A program made the position numbers and the translations under genes. A stretch of 64,000 nucleotides of DNA from Paguma larvata (Eukaryota > Chordata > Mammalia > Carnivora > Viverridae). Positions 43,861-56,831 of this stretch are shown here, piece after piece. How positions within the stretch are numbered: position 1 is the stretch's first letter; the number at the start of each line of letters is the position of its first letter. Where the stretch lies: NCBI GenBank assembly GCA_030068075.1, contig CM057843.1:12666001-12730000 (forward strand), written 5' to 3'. A model generated the notes under the pieces. It saw only the letters and a program-made list of their open reading frames with translations. It did not search any database and was not told where the DNA came from.

Positions 43861-45757
43861 GAAACAAAGTATATAAGCTGACTAGCACTATACCCATCAA
43901 AAGATTTTAATTTATAGTTAAGAACTTTCACACGAAGAAAACTCCAGGTCCGGACGGCTTCCCTGGAGACTCGTACCAAATATTTAAGAGAGAAATAATA
44001 CCCATTACGTACAGACTCTTCCCCAAAATTGAAAAGGAGGGAATGCTTCTCAATTCATTCAGTGAGGTCATCATATCCAGACACCAAAATCAAAGATATC
44101 ACAAGGAAACTAGGGACAAACGTCCCTTCTAAACATAGACGCAAAAACTCTAGACAAAATGTTAGTCAAGAAGCAAATGGAATCCAATGATTGAGAAAAT
44201 AATACGCCATGACCAGACGGGGTTTATCCCAGGAACAAAACGTCGGTTTAACAATTGAAAATCACACCAGTCCACGAAATCCCCCATATACACAAAACGA
44301 ATAAGGAAAACATTACGGTCGCCTTCACAGATTCAAAAGAGCATTTGACATAATCCAACATGTCAGGTTTCCTGACAAAAACTCAGCACGCTAGGAACAT
44401 AAGAACTTCCTTGTCCTGCCAAACAGCCTCGACGCGAAGTCCCCAGCTCACACCCTGCTGAAAGTCTTCCCTTCAGACCAGGCACAAGACAGCTGTCTGC
44501 TTTCCCCACCTACTCAACGCTGGGCCGACGGTTCTAGTTAGTTCAATTGAATCAGGAAAGGAAATTGAAAAACCAGAAGGGAAGGAGTAAAACATCTTTC
44601 CTGGCAGACACGTGATCGCCTATGCGGAACGTCTGATAGGGTCTACAAATAGATGCAAGATGGGCACACTGAAGCTGGTGAGACATTGCTAAGGGAATTT
44701 AAGGCATAAACAAATGGAGAGAGACCCAGCGTCCCCAGGTCCGGAGGCTCGGTATCATTAAGACATCAAATCTCTCCATTGGTCTACAGATTCAATGCAC
44801 TGCCCCGTCCCCCGCCCCGCGAAATCCCAACAGCCTTCTTCTTGCAAATTGATTCTAAATCAGACAGAAATGCAGAGGCCTAACCCGACCAGATTTCCAG
44901 TTGGATTCTGAAGCAACAGTAACCGAGACCGCGACACGGCGTGGCACAAGAGTAAAGACAGACAAACAGATCGCTGGAACAGAACAGAGTCTAGGAATAA
45001 ACCCACGCATATAAGGTCAACTGGTTTGTGACAAAGGGCAAAAGGCGATTCATTGGCAAAAGGAGTTTTTCCACAAGCGGCCCTGGAAGGGACCCTTGAG
45101 AGCGAACTTCCACCCAGAACTCAGACCTCATATACAAACATGACCTCGAAACGGCTTATAAATCCAAACGTAAAACCCAAGGCTATAAAAGTTTTGGAGG
45201 GAAACGTACTAGAAAAGCTTTATGACTTCTGGGTAAGGCCGTGATTTCTTAGATTACAACAGGAAACGTGATTCATGAAAGAGAAAAAAGTCACTGGACA
45301 GAAGGCTGAGGGTGAGGTCCCTGGCCCGAGGGCCACCCCACCCTTCCCTCGGGCCCCGGGAGACCTTGGTACGGGCATGGCCTAGCGAGTGGCTCCGGGT
45401 CCCAGAGTCCTCTCTCCCCGCCGTGGCCCTGGCGGCTAGGACACAGTCTCCGCTGTGTGCGGTGAGCGCTCGGGAAGGTGGCGGACACTTGCTTTCATGT
45501 CTTCTGCCAGTGACTCCGCACAGCAGCCCTAGGAAGGGTATACAGCCGGATGCCTGTCCCCCGAGGGCCACAAACCCAAGAGCCACCTTCACGGCACCCT
45601 CTCCCCCGACATGGACTCCGGGCCTCTGTCCTTGGCTTCCCCTAAATACTTAAGCCAAGTCCAACGGCTCCAGAGTTACCTGGGGGAGAGCCAGCACCCC
45701 TGGTCCCAGGCAGGGGCCCGGGACACTTGTCACTCTCTGTCAAGAACTCGCACTCCA

Positions 45758-45950
45758 GGGGCGCCTGGGTGTCTCAGTCTGTTAAGCATCTAACTTCAGT
45801 TCATGAGTTTGAGCCCCGAATAGGGCTCTGTACCTGACAAATCAGAATCTGGAGGCTGCTTTGGACTCTGTGTCTCCCTCTCTCTCTGCCCTCCCCCACT
45901 GGCTCTCTCTCTCTCTCTCAAATAAGTAAATATTAAAAAAAATCTTTTTA
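45758..45950 (+). mobile_element. Carnivore SINE with target-site duplication
   Basis: GGGGCGCCTGGGTGTCTCAG head, somewhat shortened body. Flanks AAGAACTCGC (45742) and AAGAATTCGA (45951) are diverged copies of one site. Confidence 0.92.
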
Positions 45951-45969
45951 AAGAATTCGAAGCAGGATC

Positions 45970-46335
45970 TTAAAGAGATATCTGGTCACCCATGTTCAGA
46001 ATAACATAATTCACAATAGCTACCACGTGGAGGCAACTCGAGTGTCCCCTGAGTGAGAAGCGGGTGAGCAAAATGCGGGAGGCAGAGCCATACCAGGGAA
46101 TAGTACTCATCCTTAAGGAAGACGTTTCTGCGTGTTCTACAACATGGATGGGCGTGCTGGAGGACATGATGCTAAGTGAATACGCCCAACGTGGCAGGAC
46201 AAACACCATACGCGTACACTTACCTTGGGGACCCGGAATCGTCAAGTCCAGAGACAGAAAGTAGAGGGGTGAATGTTTTTAATACCTTGAACGTACACCC
46301 AGAAGTGGCTAAGATCGTAAACTTCCTGTTATATG
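45970..46335 (+). mobile_element. L1 3' end remnant
   Basis: 'ataattcacaatagctacc', 'acaacatggatgggcgtgc', 'tgatgctaagtgaatacgc' and 'ccagagacagaaagtag' follow the L1 3' region order in sense. May be a continuation of the 42.4-45.2 kb element. Confidence 0.7.
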
Positions 46336-46352
46336 CATCTTAACACAACTTT

Positions 46353-46549
46353 TTTTAATGTTTATTTTTGAGAGAGAGAGAGTGCACATGGGAGAGGGGC
46401 AGAGAGAGAGACACACACAGAATCTGAAGCAGGCTCCGGGCTCCGAGCTGTCAGCACAGAGCCTGACGCAGGGCTTGAATTCACGAACCGTGAGATCGTG
46501 ACCTGAGCCGAAGTCGGGCGTTGAACTGACTGAGCCGCCCAGGTGCCCC
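46353..46549 (-). mobile_element. Carnivore SINE with target-site duplication
   Basis: Reverse orientation, T-rich end first and GGGGCACCTGGGCGGCTCAG head last. Flanks GCATCTTAACACAACTTT (46335) and GCATCCTAACACAATTTT (46551) are a long duplicated site. Confidence 0.95.
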
Positions 46550-48307
46550 TGCATCCTAACACAATTTTTAAAAAAAGAGAGAATAAAGATATTTAGGAAA
46601 AACGTTTTTAAAAAGATGGGAGGAGAGAGGGAGTCCTGGGGGCCAGCTCTGAGGCGAGAACCGAGCCACCTGCCTGTCTAGCTCCCGTGATAAGAACTTG
46701 GAACCGCCCGGCGCTGGACAGCGACACTCTAGTTAGAGGCTCTTTTCCTGTTCCCAGGGCCCTGACTCCTGCTCCCCTAGTCCTGCTGCTGACACCCCCA
46801 GAGGGCAGACCTCATCCCTGCAGGTCCCCAGGCCCCGCGCCCTCCGGTGACGAGGGCCAGAGGCAGAAGTCGCCTGACCAGAGAAGGACACGTCCACCCA
46901 ACGCGCCTGCCCTTGGCCACCTCCAGCCCCACTCGGGAGACTCGAGCCACGCCAGGTCCCGGCAGACTCCAGGGCCCTCTCCTCGCCCTGGCTCCCAACG
47001 GGATACTGCTCGTACGACTCGCACGTTCTGCCCCGTGGCCACCTCTCCCGGCCTGATATCTGTCTGAGGAAAGGGGGGCTGGGAGGGAGGAAGGGAGAGC
47101 CCTGGGCCACTGCTGGCTCCGGGACCCAGAGGCCCTGCTCCTCCGAGACGCCGACCAGCCTTCTGAAGGGCCGCAGCCCTGACCCAGGCAGGGTGGAGAG
47201 GACAGACAGCCTGGGGTCAAATCCGGCCTCTGCTGCGGGACCCTGCACGAGGGACGCACTCCCGCGGAGCCTGCTGCGTGGGGGCACGGACAGGGCCGGG
47301 TGCGGGGGGCCCCCCCTCCCGCCACCCCACCTTCCGGGGGGCCCGGGCCACATTCGTTGACTTGGGAGAGGGTCACACAGCTGTGACTTGGGTGGGACCC
47401 TGTCCTGGCATCCCGCCCGTCCTCGGGAGGGGACGGGTTGGTGCGGGGACCCACAGGGCAGCCCGGACTCTCCCTGTCCATCCCTGCGCCAGGCAGAGGG
47501 AGGGTGCCAAAGGGACCCCTACCTGTCCCCACCTGGACAGGAAGCAGGGGGCACCCACCCAGGTCCCCGTGAGACAGCCCTGGAACCCTTGTCACGCGCT
47601 GGACACACCACGTGGCTTCTCGTAAGACGGCCACCATGTGTCCCGGGGAACCCGGGCGAAGGCAGACTATATATCTCAAACACACGGTCCTCGCTGAAGC
47701 AGACCAAAAACCCATTTTTAGATTTTACTGAATAAATGACCGAAGGGGCAGGAAGAGGTAATGACCTTATCGCAAGATCCGCCATGAGATCCACCTCCAC
47801 GGGGGCGTTTTCCTCCTGCACTTACAACGCTCGATCCACACACGGCTTTTCAGGACCTTTTCACAAACGTATTTCGAATCAACCAAGGCTCACCTGCACA
47901 AAGCCGCCGGAGAAACAGCCCGGGAATGGCTCTCCAGCTACTAACCAAACATGGTGCAAGATGGAGTCTGCCTTCCCGGGCCAATATTTACATGGACTTC
48001 AGCCCGACTCGGAAAGGAAATTTGAAAGTATTTGGTCGGAGGCCAGAGTGGTTGTCTGGATACACAGGTTGCAATCGCAGCCGGGCCCTTTCCTGGGAAT
48101 CTCAGGTGGGGCCAGGTGTGCGGCTACACGATCAACACCAACATCACCATCACTCTGTCGGCAGCTACGGTCGGCCGGCCTGTTCGCTTTGGGTTTGTGG
48201 TTTTTTTCTGAAATAATATTAGTTTTCATGAGGAGAGAGATGTTTTTTTTTTAGGTCAGGTTTATAGGGTTAAAACTAAAATTCACATACAATACAATAC
48301 CCTTTTC

Positions 48308-48534
48308 GGGGCGCCCCGACGGCTCAGTCGGTGAAGCGTCCAACTTCGGCTCAGGTCACCATCTCTCGGTCCGTCAGTTCGAGCCCCGCGTCGGGCTCTG
48401 TGCCGACGGCTCAGAGGCTGGAGCTTGCTCTGGATTCTGGGTCTCCCTCTCTCTCTGCCCCTCCCCCTCCGCCGTTCGAACTCTGTCTCTCAAAAATGAA
48501 TAAACGTTAAAAAAAATTAAAAGCAAAAAGAAAT
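48308..48534 (+). mobile_element. Carnivore SINE with target-site duplication
   Basis: GGGGCGCCCCGACGGCTCAG head to A-rich tail. Flanked by TACCCTTTT at 48298-48306 and 48536-48544. Confidence 0.94.
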
Positions 48535-48784
48535 GTACCCTTTTGAGTGCAGAGTTCTGAGTTCCGACAAAGACATACGGTCGTGCAACCACAGCCCAAA
48601 TGAAGACAGAGGACACTCCCGTCACCCTGGAAGGTTCCCTGTGCCCTTCGCACTCAGGCCCTTCCCCCACCCCTGCCCCAACACCCCCTGACTTGTGCTT
48701 TGCCTCCTTGTCCTCCTCGTGGAATCAGGCAGTCTGTAACCCCACTCCCCCCGGCCTCCTCGGAGGGAGCCTTTTCTTGTCTTC

Positions 48785-48977
48785 TTTTTAATTTTTTTTA
48801 AGTTTTATTTATTAGAGAGAGAGAGCATGCACAAGTGGGGGGCAGGCAGAGAGAAGGAGAGAGAGAATCTCAAGTAAGCTCTGTGCTGACAGCACCGCTT
48901 GAGCTCAAGAACCGTGAGATCATGGCCTGAGCCGAAAGCAAGAGTCCGTGCTTAACCAACTGCGCCCCCCAGGTGCC
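48785..48977 (-). mobile_element. Carnivore SINE (left member of a tandem pair)
   Basis: Reverse element from the T-rich end to GGGCACCTGGGGGGCGCAG. Abuts the next SINE in the same orientation. Confidence 0.9.
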
Positions 48978-49190
48978 CTTTTTTTCAAAAATGTTTATTT
49001 ATTTTTGAGACAGAGAGAGACAGAGTGCGAGGGGGGGGGCAGAGAGAGAGGGAGACACGGAATCCGAAGCAGGCTCCAGGCTCCGAGCTGTCAGCGCAGA
49101 GCCCGACGCGGCGCTGGAACCCAGGAACCGTGAGCTCATGCCGTGAGCCGAAGTCAGACATTCCACCGACTGAGCCGCCAGAAGCCCTTC
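48978..49190 (-). mobile_element. Carnivore SINE (right member of a tandem pair)
   Basis: Reverse element whose A-tail (TTTTTTT on the plus strand) joins the head of the preceding SINE directly. Confidence 0.9.
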
Positions 49191-49628
49191 TTTGTTTTTT
49201 TAAAGGCGGGACCCTTCCAACGGGCCCCAGGGCCTGCGTTTCAGTGGCGTGCCCCTTTGTGCAGCTGTGGGGGAGGGGTTCCGAGGCGTGGGTGGACGGC
49301 CACGGTTGGTTTCTCCCCGGCCGACGGACTCTTGGCTGTCACGAGACTCTGCTTCGGTAAATACAGCTGCTGCGGACAGCTGCGCTCGGCGCTCGGTGCG
49401 CGCGTGCCCTTGTTTTCATGCCCCCCGTGGCCCGCTGGCCTAGACCAGAGGTCTAAGCCCGGGGCGGCTGGGGCCTCTACAGCTGGAGCAACCGTGTCCC
49501 CCTTCCCTGCCGCGCCAGTCCCCTGGAGGGTGGCCAGGAGAGACCGACCAGGTACCGGGATGAGGGGGGCACAGCCCCACCGCTCAGGAGAGCCCCCACA
49601 CTCCTCAACCCAAGGCCCAGGAGCCTAT

Positions 49629-49706
49629 AAAGGGGGGGGGGGGGGGGGCACCGGCAGAGCGGAGCCAGGAGACAACAGGAGCAGAGGCGGGGGGGGGGGG
49701 GGGGAG
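49629..49706 (+). repeat. Two long poly-G runs
   Basis: A run of about 20 Gs (49629-49648) after TATAAA, and a second of about 17 Gs (49689-49705). Such runs are prone to length error in sequencing. Confidence 0.9.
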
Positions 49707-50100
49707 GGCGCGCTGAGGGGACAGAGACCCCCTGGTGGAAAAGAATCTGAGCTTGAAAGCAAGACAGAAAGGAAAGGGGTGAGGAGGAGCCCAGTGGAGG
49801 AGGGGCCGGCCCAGGGGACTCGGACACAGGCAGGGAGGACACAGGCAAGGGGCCCGCAGGAGGGCAGGCAGGGAGCCGTGGGGGGCCTGAGCCCCTCGGC
49901 CTTGGGCCACTTTCCGCCCCTAGCTCCCCGCCTCCCCACAGCCCAAGCTGCCCACCATCCGGTAAGAGCCCTCGGCAGCTCCCCGGGGGAGAGCGGCTAC
50001 TGGGCGCCCCTCCTCGTGGCCAGCTGTCTGTCACCCACATAGCAGGCCAGGAGGACAGGCCGTCTGCCTCCTTGCAGGGTGCCCCTGTGATCACCAGGCC

Positions 50101-50121
50101 GCAGCAGCAGCAGCAGCAGCG
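50101..50121 (+). repeat. (CAG)n short triplet repeat
   Basis: Seven GCA/CAG units in intronic sequence, read as CTG in the PEMT sense strand. Confidence 0.95.
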
Positions 50122-50299
50122 GGGGGTGGGGGGAAGAAGGGGGCGTGGGTGGGCTATCGTCCCCAGGGGCCTGGTCCCCACTCCCAGCAAGCAGGACAGA
50201 GGCGGCATCTGGCAGAAGGCCACTCGCAGGTCTGGAAAGGTCGGCCCCAGAAAAAGCGGAATCCGCCCCATATCCTCGAGGCCTCCGGCGAGAGCGATT

Positions 50300-50400
50300 T
50301 ATGTGCCCATTCTCCAGGCCAGGACTCTGAGGTCCAGAGAGGGGAAGGGATCTGCCCGGAAGCGCGCAGCCGTAGGGCCAGCGACTGTGCCCAAGGCCAT
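50300..50400 (-). mobile_element. MIR SINE remnant
   Basis: 'cccattctccaggccaggac', 'aggtccagagaggggaagg' and 'gcccggaagcgcgcagcc' follow the MIR antisense order. Diverged. Confidence 0.45.
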
Positions 50401-51859
50401 CAGCTGGGACTGTGACCCCAGAAGGGTTTCTTCTGAGCCCCTTGCCCGAAGAGGCACGGGCCACCCGCCCTGGCTCTAAGCCCAACTGGAGGGCCGTGGC
50501 CACGTGGGCCCAGCACCCAGGCCCCCACCTGCCCGGCGACGCCTTCAAGAAGGTGCTTTGGGGCCAGCGAAGCCCCATTAGTGAATATTAGAATATCGGT
50601 GTCCAAGTCCGAAAGGTGCAGCTAATCTTGTTAGCCTTTGAGGCGAGCCCCGGGCTGAGGACAGCGGTTGGCCTAATTGAGCTCCCCTGAAGTTAATCCC
50701 GGAAAAGGGGCCTGGCCTCCGTGGACTGGCGTGACACAGCCTGCAGGGCCCCGGCCTGCGCAGGTGACCCCGCGGCCCCCAGATCACCTCTCCGGGCCTC
50801 ACCCCGGCGCACCTGCCACGACCTCCCCACCTCGCACGGCGCCCAGAGCTGGGGAGGGCCTGTCTCCGGGCGATCGGCAGCCTCCCCGAGAACGGGCCGT
50901 GCTGTCCCAAGGACACGAACAGGTCGAGGGCAGGGGCTTTGTGTTCTGGCGGAGGGTTGTCTTTCATGAGGGAAGAAAGACGAGGGCACAGTCTGAACCT
51001 TTCGCCCCGACACAGCCTGATCCCAGCATGCATGGCGCCTCTCAGGTTTTTGAGGCCGGTCCACGTCCGTTTGTCCGGCCCTCAGCAGGCCTGCGAGGTG
51101 GCGGGGACCGAGTGTGAACCACAGCCGAGCCAGGGCTGGGCCTGAGGCAGCTGTTGTGGGGAGAGGGGGCCGGGCCCGAGGCCACCAGCACCACACCCGG
51201 TAGCAATGGGGTGGGGGGTGTCTCTGCCTCTTTTTCTCAGAGATTCTGCCCGGCCTCGCCGCCTCCGATCCAGTTCCTGAAACCCAAGACTGACAGTGTG
51301 GGCATCCCTTGGGAGCCTCTTGGAAATGCCCCGGCCCGGCCCCGCCACTCAGTCTGCATGGCCCCCACATCCCCAGGGGCCGCCGAGAAGGGCTATGCTG
51401 TTCCACCACATTTGACTCGGTGTTGACTCAATCCCGAAACCATTTTCACCGCCTGAAAGCTCTGCCTTTGGACAACCACCGTGACCCCCACGATCCACTC
51501 TCCCCCCTTGGCTTTGCCGGGAAGCACACGTCGCTGTGCGTGGTGTGTCCCGGCTCCCGAACACAGCGTGGCGGCTCTCACAGGCCCACAGCGCTGCGAA
51601 GGGCCAACCCCCTGAGACGCTCCGCCTCTAGAAGTGGCCGTCCTTTGAAGCAGCCACCGAAGACGGTGCATGCCACCTCCGGCCCGGGCCCCACCACTCA
51701 GAGCACAGCAGCACCTCCTCCTTGGGACGTGCTTCCAGGCCAGTCCCTGCGGCAGAGGGCAAAACCAAGCTCATGCCCTCTTTCGACCTCTGAGCTTGAC
51801 CATGACTTGCCAGAGGTGACCCTGCTGACTGTCGGTTACATGTAACAACATACCACCCG

Positions 51860-52015
51860 GGGATCGTCCCTCAGAGTCCTCACCACGATCTATGAGAACA
51901 CCACTTTGACACATAAGGGGACTGAGGGACAGAGAGGTTAAGTGACTCACCCAAAGCCACACAGCTGAGCCGTAAGAAAGCTCAGCCTTGAATTCAGAAC
52001 CCATGTTCCTAATCA
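51860..52015 (-). mobile_element. MIR SINE remnant
   Basis: 'gacagagaggttaagtgac' and 'ccaaagccacacagctgagc' are a well-kept antisense MIR core. Confidence 0.8.
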
Positions 52016-53536
52016 GTAAGCTCCCAGGACAGCTCTCCTTTGGGCTGGGTCCCCCCCAATTTGCCGGGACACACCACGACCTCGCTTCCCTTGCGCGTAA
52101 AGGACGGGGGTCAGACTAACATCCCCGCCAGCTCCAACACCCTGCAGGTCTGTCGGTGACAGCAGAATGGGGCTTCGTCCTTCACTCCCGGCCAGCAGGC
52201 ATGGGCGCCGAGGGCACTCTCCCACCGGATGGGAACTGCGGCCTCATGAGGCTGCGGCTCGACCTACGGCATTTTGAGACACCTTGTCCACCCACGCGGG
52301 TGGCCCTCAAAAGGTGAGATGCAACCACCGCGAAGCTCTGCACGGTCCTGGTGGCCCAGCGCCCCCCGGGAGGGGCCTGCACATGTCCCCGGCATGTTCC
52401 TGCCGCCCGCATTCTGACTCTCGCGTACCATTCCTGCCATCGAGAGGAGCTCTCCCGGCTCTGTGCCCACCGATGTCACACCTGTGCAGCCGGCCAAGCC
52501 CTCCTCTTGTGACCTCATCCCTGGCGGGTCCAGTCCCCAGGAGCCGGTCCCACTGGCCCGGGGAGCAGCCCCATTTGTCCCGTGTCCTGGGTCTCGGCCT
52601 CGGCTCCTCAACCAGACTCTCGACAGCAAGGCCTGGAGGCTGGGTACCCCCAATGACTCATTCGTCCATTCCGTTCCAGAACAAACCCTCCCGCTGCCTG
52701 CTTCCAAACTTTTGCTCAGAATGTTCTCTCGTGATAATGGAGTTGTGCTGAGGTAGGAAATGTCCTCGGTTTCAGAGCTGCTGCGACGTAAGGTCGAGGG
52801 GACACAGGCCGCCGCACGCACGGCTTCAGCCAACACGGCAAGATGTTCTGGAAGCGGGGTGACGGTGTTGGGAGGTGTGTTCTCTCCGCTGTTGCATACA
52901 TTCAAAATCTGTCAATTCAAAAAGTTCCCCTCTGCCTGAGAACCCACCTCTCTCCTGCCTGCTTCTTCCCGCCAAACTCTCCGTGACGAAGGGGGTCTAC
53001 GCCCGTGGCCTGGCTGCTCTGTCCCCTCTCTAAGCCCTCGGGCTGCCTGCCTGGGCCTTGCTCACACCATAGCAACTTCTGGGCCCTGAAATCTGCACCC
53101 GCCTCACCTCCTCAAGCATCTTCTGAACCATTCTTTGTTCCTCCCCAGACCTCCCGGGTGGCCCGCGCTTGGACACCGGCTGAATCCCCGACGTGCAAAG
53201 TGCCCGAGCTTAGTGGCACTTCTGCATTCGCGGTGGCCCAGTCATGGGGGAAGAAAGGAACCACCACCACCCTGGCCTGGCCAGCCCAGCCTGCACTCTC
53301 CCTCCGGCCCCGGGGCCGGCTCCGCAGTCCTAAACCCGGCAGGTGCATATTCAAACAGCCCGGGCTCCCTCCCAGGCCCGGCGAGGCCGTCCCCAGGACA
53401 TTTGCAGAAGCAGGCTTCCAGCTGGTGGCAATCTCCCTTGGCCAGGCCAGGGGCCACCGGGCATAATAGGATTTAAGGGCACAGAGGGAAAAAGACAAAG
53501 GGATGTAACCTGTAACAGTAGCATGGAGCAGCCCGG

Positions 53537-53538
<2 letters not shown>

Positions 53539-53602
<64 letters not shown>
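53539..53602 (+). repeat. Compound (CT)n(CA)n microsatellite
   Basis: About 14 CT units directly followed by about 16 CA units. Confidence 0.95.
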
Positions 53603-53605
<3 letters not shown>

Positions 53606-56600
53606 CACTGTCCGGCCCACCCAGCCCCTTGCTCATGGACACAACACAATGATGCTCTGAAGCCAGCCAGCCCCAGAGAGACCTCACTGTGCATCCTGGG
53701 GGGCGGGGTGGGGGGGGGTGAACAGCTACAATTGTTACCACTGGGGGGGGGATCTGGGCATAAGAGGGAGGAGTGGCTTCCATTCAGGGGGGCTGAACCG
53801 GCCTCTGATCAAACGGAGAGCGTGGCCCTTGGTGGCCGGATGGTGCTCACAACCCCGGACGCAGGCCACGGACCCCCAATCAGTTCCTGGGCCTTGTCCA
53901 CCGGGCTTAGTTTTCCTTCCCTCTCCTTTTAAAGGACAGAAATGGGCGGGGGAGCGGGCTGGACCTCAGGGTGAGTCTAGGCGACCTGCAGGATGAAGCC
54001 GGGCCGTCCGGCCAGGAGGCTCGGGAGCCCGTGCCTTTCTCCAGGGCCCGGGCCGAACGCCCCTCTCCGCTCCAGGCGAGCTTAGCCGCAAACGAGCTCC
54101 TCCCCGGGCGGCGCCTAATGTTCCCTATTAGCAGCTCCGCTGTTAACACGGGGCGTCCGCAGGGACGGGATAATTCATTCAACGGCAAACAACCCGGCGG
54201 GCCGGGAGCGCCGCTCCGCAAGCTCGCACCCGCAGGTGCCGGCGGCAGTGTTTACAAACCGGCCCGGCCTCGGCTGCAAGCGAAGGGCGGCCTCGGCCTC
54301 CCCGCCTGCGGGTCTGCTCTCTGGGCGGCTCCGGGGTACCTGCCGACGCCCGGCGTGGCCTCAGCCCTCAGAAGGCCTCCGGGGTAGAGAAGACATGTCA
54401 GAGATGCAATCCCCAAACAACAACGGGCCTGGCAGAGAGATAGCGTGGGCTGGGGGTGTCGAGGAAGCCTCCCTGGCAGGGCACCCCTCCCGCCGTGGCC
54501 CGAAAGATAGAAACGAGACCCACACAGAACACGGAAAGATGCTTCCTCCAGGAAGGAAGACAGGGTTGGTGCCCTCTGTCCTGCCCCGGCCACACTGCTT
54601 TCCTGCCGGGGTGTCTGCACCAGGCCGGGCTCCGCCTGAAGGCCTCACAGCCTCATCCGGGGCACTGAGAGCACCCAGGTCACACAGACCACACACACCC
54701 CTCCGCCCACCGCCCCAGTGCCCGGGCTTTGGAAGAGGGGTGGGGACGGAACAGGCTCAAGGGTTTTGCTTTGTATCTCAGACTTGGTATCTAGCAAGGT
54801 AAGGTGTCTTCGTGACAGAAGCCAGAGGTACTAGGGAGGGACACGGCCCATCTAAACCACGCAAGTCAGTGACCGAGCTCGGAGGGGAAGAATTGCCAAC
54901 GCGCTGACTGGGGAAACCGGCTGTGGGGGCAGAGGGGGCAGACGAAGGCGCTCAGAGAGAGAAGGACAGCTGACCTCCGGAGCACCGACACGTGAGCCGA
55001 GCCAAAGAACCCAGGGGGAGACGGGCACCGAGGGCGTCACTGACCTCCCCCGTCCTCACAAGAACCCTTCGCGGGAGATCAGGACCCACGGTCCACAGAC
55101 GGAAGACTCAGGACCTGGTCGAGCTGCACACACCAGGCTGTCCGCAAAGGCCGCCCGGCACCCAGGACGGGGGAGCCCCGCAGGCTGGGGTCGGGTTGGG
55201 GGGGAGGGGCCAGGATTCCCAGAAGCCTTGGGGGGGGTTGTGGAGATCATCTCGCCCCTGCCCTCGAGGGACCCAGGGGCCCCATGGTCTGTGTCCAAAC
55301 TCGTCCCAGAGTCCCTGGCAGGCAGTGGAACACAGGCCAAACACACGCCCAAACCCGGTGACATTCGTCCAGAAGGCAAAAGATCACGGACCAGGAGTGG
55401 GACTGACCCTGGCGGTGACAGCCATGGCATCTGTAAATAATGTTTTGTTTTCAATACTTGTAGATTCCTAGATTCGAGATGTCGGCACAGGGCTCCCGTG
55501 TGCCTCTGGCCAGTTCCTCGGAGGTCGTCACCTCCCGGACGGCGGCCTGTGGGTTCCAGCGGCTCGGCGCCATTTCATCCACTCTGTGGGCAAAAGCAGT
55601 TCTGTTCTGCTGGGCGGGAGGTCTGGTCGGCTTTCCAGCCCAGCTGATGGGAGGGAGCCACGTCCCTGTCACCGCCACACGGCCGTGCTGAGCCCACACA
55701 GCCCCTCGGTCCCTGGGCCCCCAAGCCATGCCCACGCGCCCTCCCGGAGGCCGCGGAGGGGGGAGCCTGTGCGAGCTCAGGGAGGCGAGCCAACTCTACC
55801 CAACCGCCCGAGGAGCATAGAAGAGCAGCGTCCCGAGGAAACCCGATCCCCTCACACAGTGGTGCGACTGTCCCCAAAACAGTCTCTGACAGCCGAGGGG
55901 ACAGAGCACTGAGCACGAGGACTCTCTCTTCTCGCAGGGTACAGCCTGGGTTCCAAATACCGTGTTCCATGCTAATCACCCACCCCGCGGGAACCTTTCC
56001 CGTGACCTCCGAGGGTGGGGACGTTTTCGGTTCTCTGTCACCCAACGGGAGGACGAGAGAGAACAGCACCGTCTCCGTCTGCCCGGGCGCGGCAGCGGCG
56101 CAGTCGCTCCGGGGAGGATCTTGCGCAGCCTCCCTGTGCCGCCAGGCAGACGGAGCTCACACGGGAGCCCCCGCTGGCCCTGCAGGTGCACGCTGGGACA
56201 GCGGTTCGGGTCTCCCGTGGCACTCGGGGCTCGGCTTTGGGAGGCCTGCTTTGGGACGCGGGGTCTCGGCCTTCACACTCTCGCCTCCCTGCCAATCTCC
56301 ACCCCGGTCGCGGCCACACCGGTTCTTTGATTCCAGATCGGCCGACTGCAGAGCTGAGAGGTACTTGGCTGTGTGAGCACAGGAGCAGGGTAATAAGGAC
56401 GGTCACCACGGCGCCGTTTACGGAGGTGACAGTCCGTGGGGGAGACGAACACATTACAGGACCTCCAGATGACGGAAGGCTGCGTAGCAACGGGAAAGAA
56501 TAGGGCAGATCCAGGGACGGGAAAGAGGACATCTCCAAGGTCCACCAAGAACTACTTGAAGAGCTACAACAGGGCCCGGTGCTGAGGAAACGCGACCATT

Positions 56601-56629
56601 AGTCCCCGTTGCTGTTCTTTTTTTAACTA

Positions 56630-56831
56630 AAAAAAAATGTTTTAAGGTTTATTTTTGAGAAAGAGATGGAGTGCGAGGAGGAGCAGGGCACAGAGAGAGG
56701 GAGACACAGAATCGGAAGCAGGCTCCAGGCTCCGAGCTGTCAGCCCAGCGACTCGGGGCTCGAACCCAAACCGTGAGCTCATGACTTGAGCTGAAGTCGG
56801 ACGCTTAACCGATTGAGCCACCCGGCGCCCC
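56630..56831 (-). mobile_element. Carnivore SINE (feliform type)
   Basis: Reverse element, T/A-rich end at left, GGGGCGCCGGGTGGCTCAAT head at right. Confidence 0.92.

Larger units (their letters stand above)
42365..45245 (+). mobile_element. L1 ORF2-containing LINE fragment (about 2.9 kb), decayed
   Basis: In sense order it shows endonuclease-region sequence ('cacattaaatgttaatggcc', 'aagaaagctggagtg'), then the middle of ORF2, then the reverse transcriptase region ('aactccaggtccggacggct', 'catgaccagacggggttta', 'tgacataatccaacatgtc') and the 3' part ('taaacccacgcatataaggtc'). Frameshifts and stops abound, so it is not active. Interrupted by SINEs at 43071-43238 and 43610-43860 and a small insertion at 42605-42713. 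Opposite in orientation to PEMT. Confidence 0.88.
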
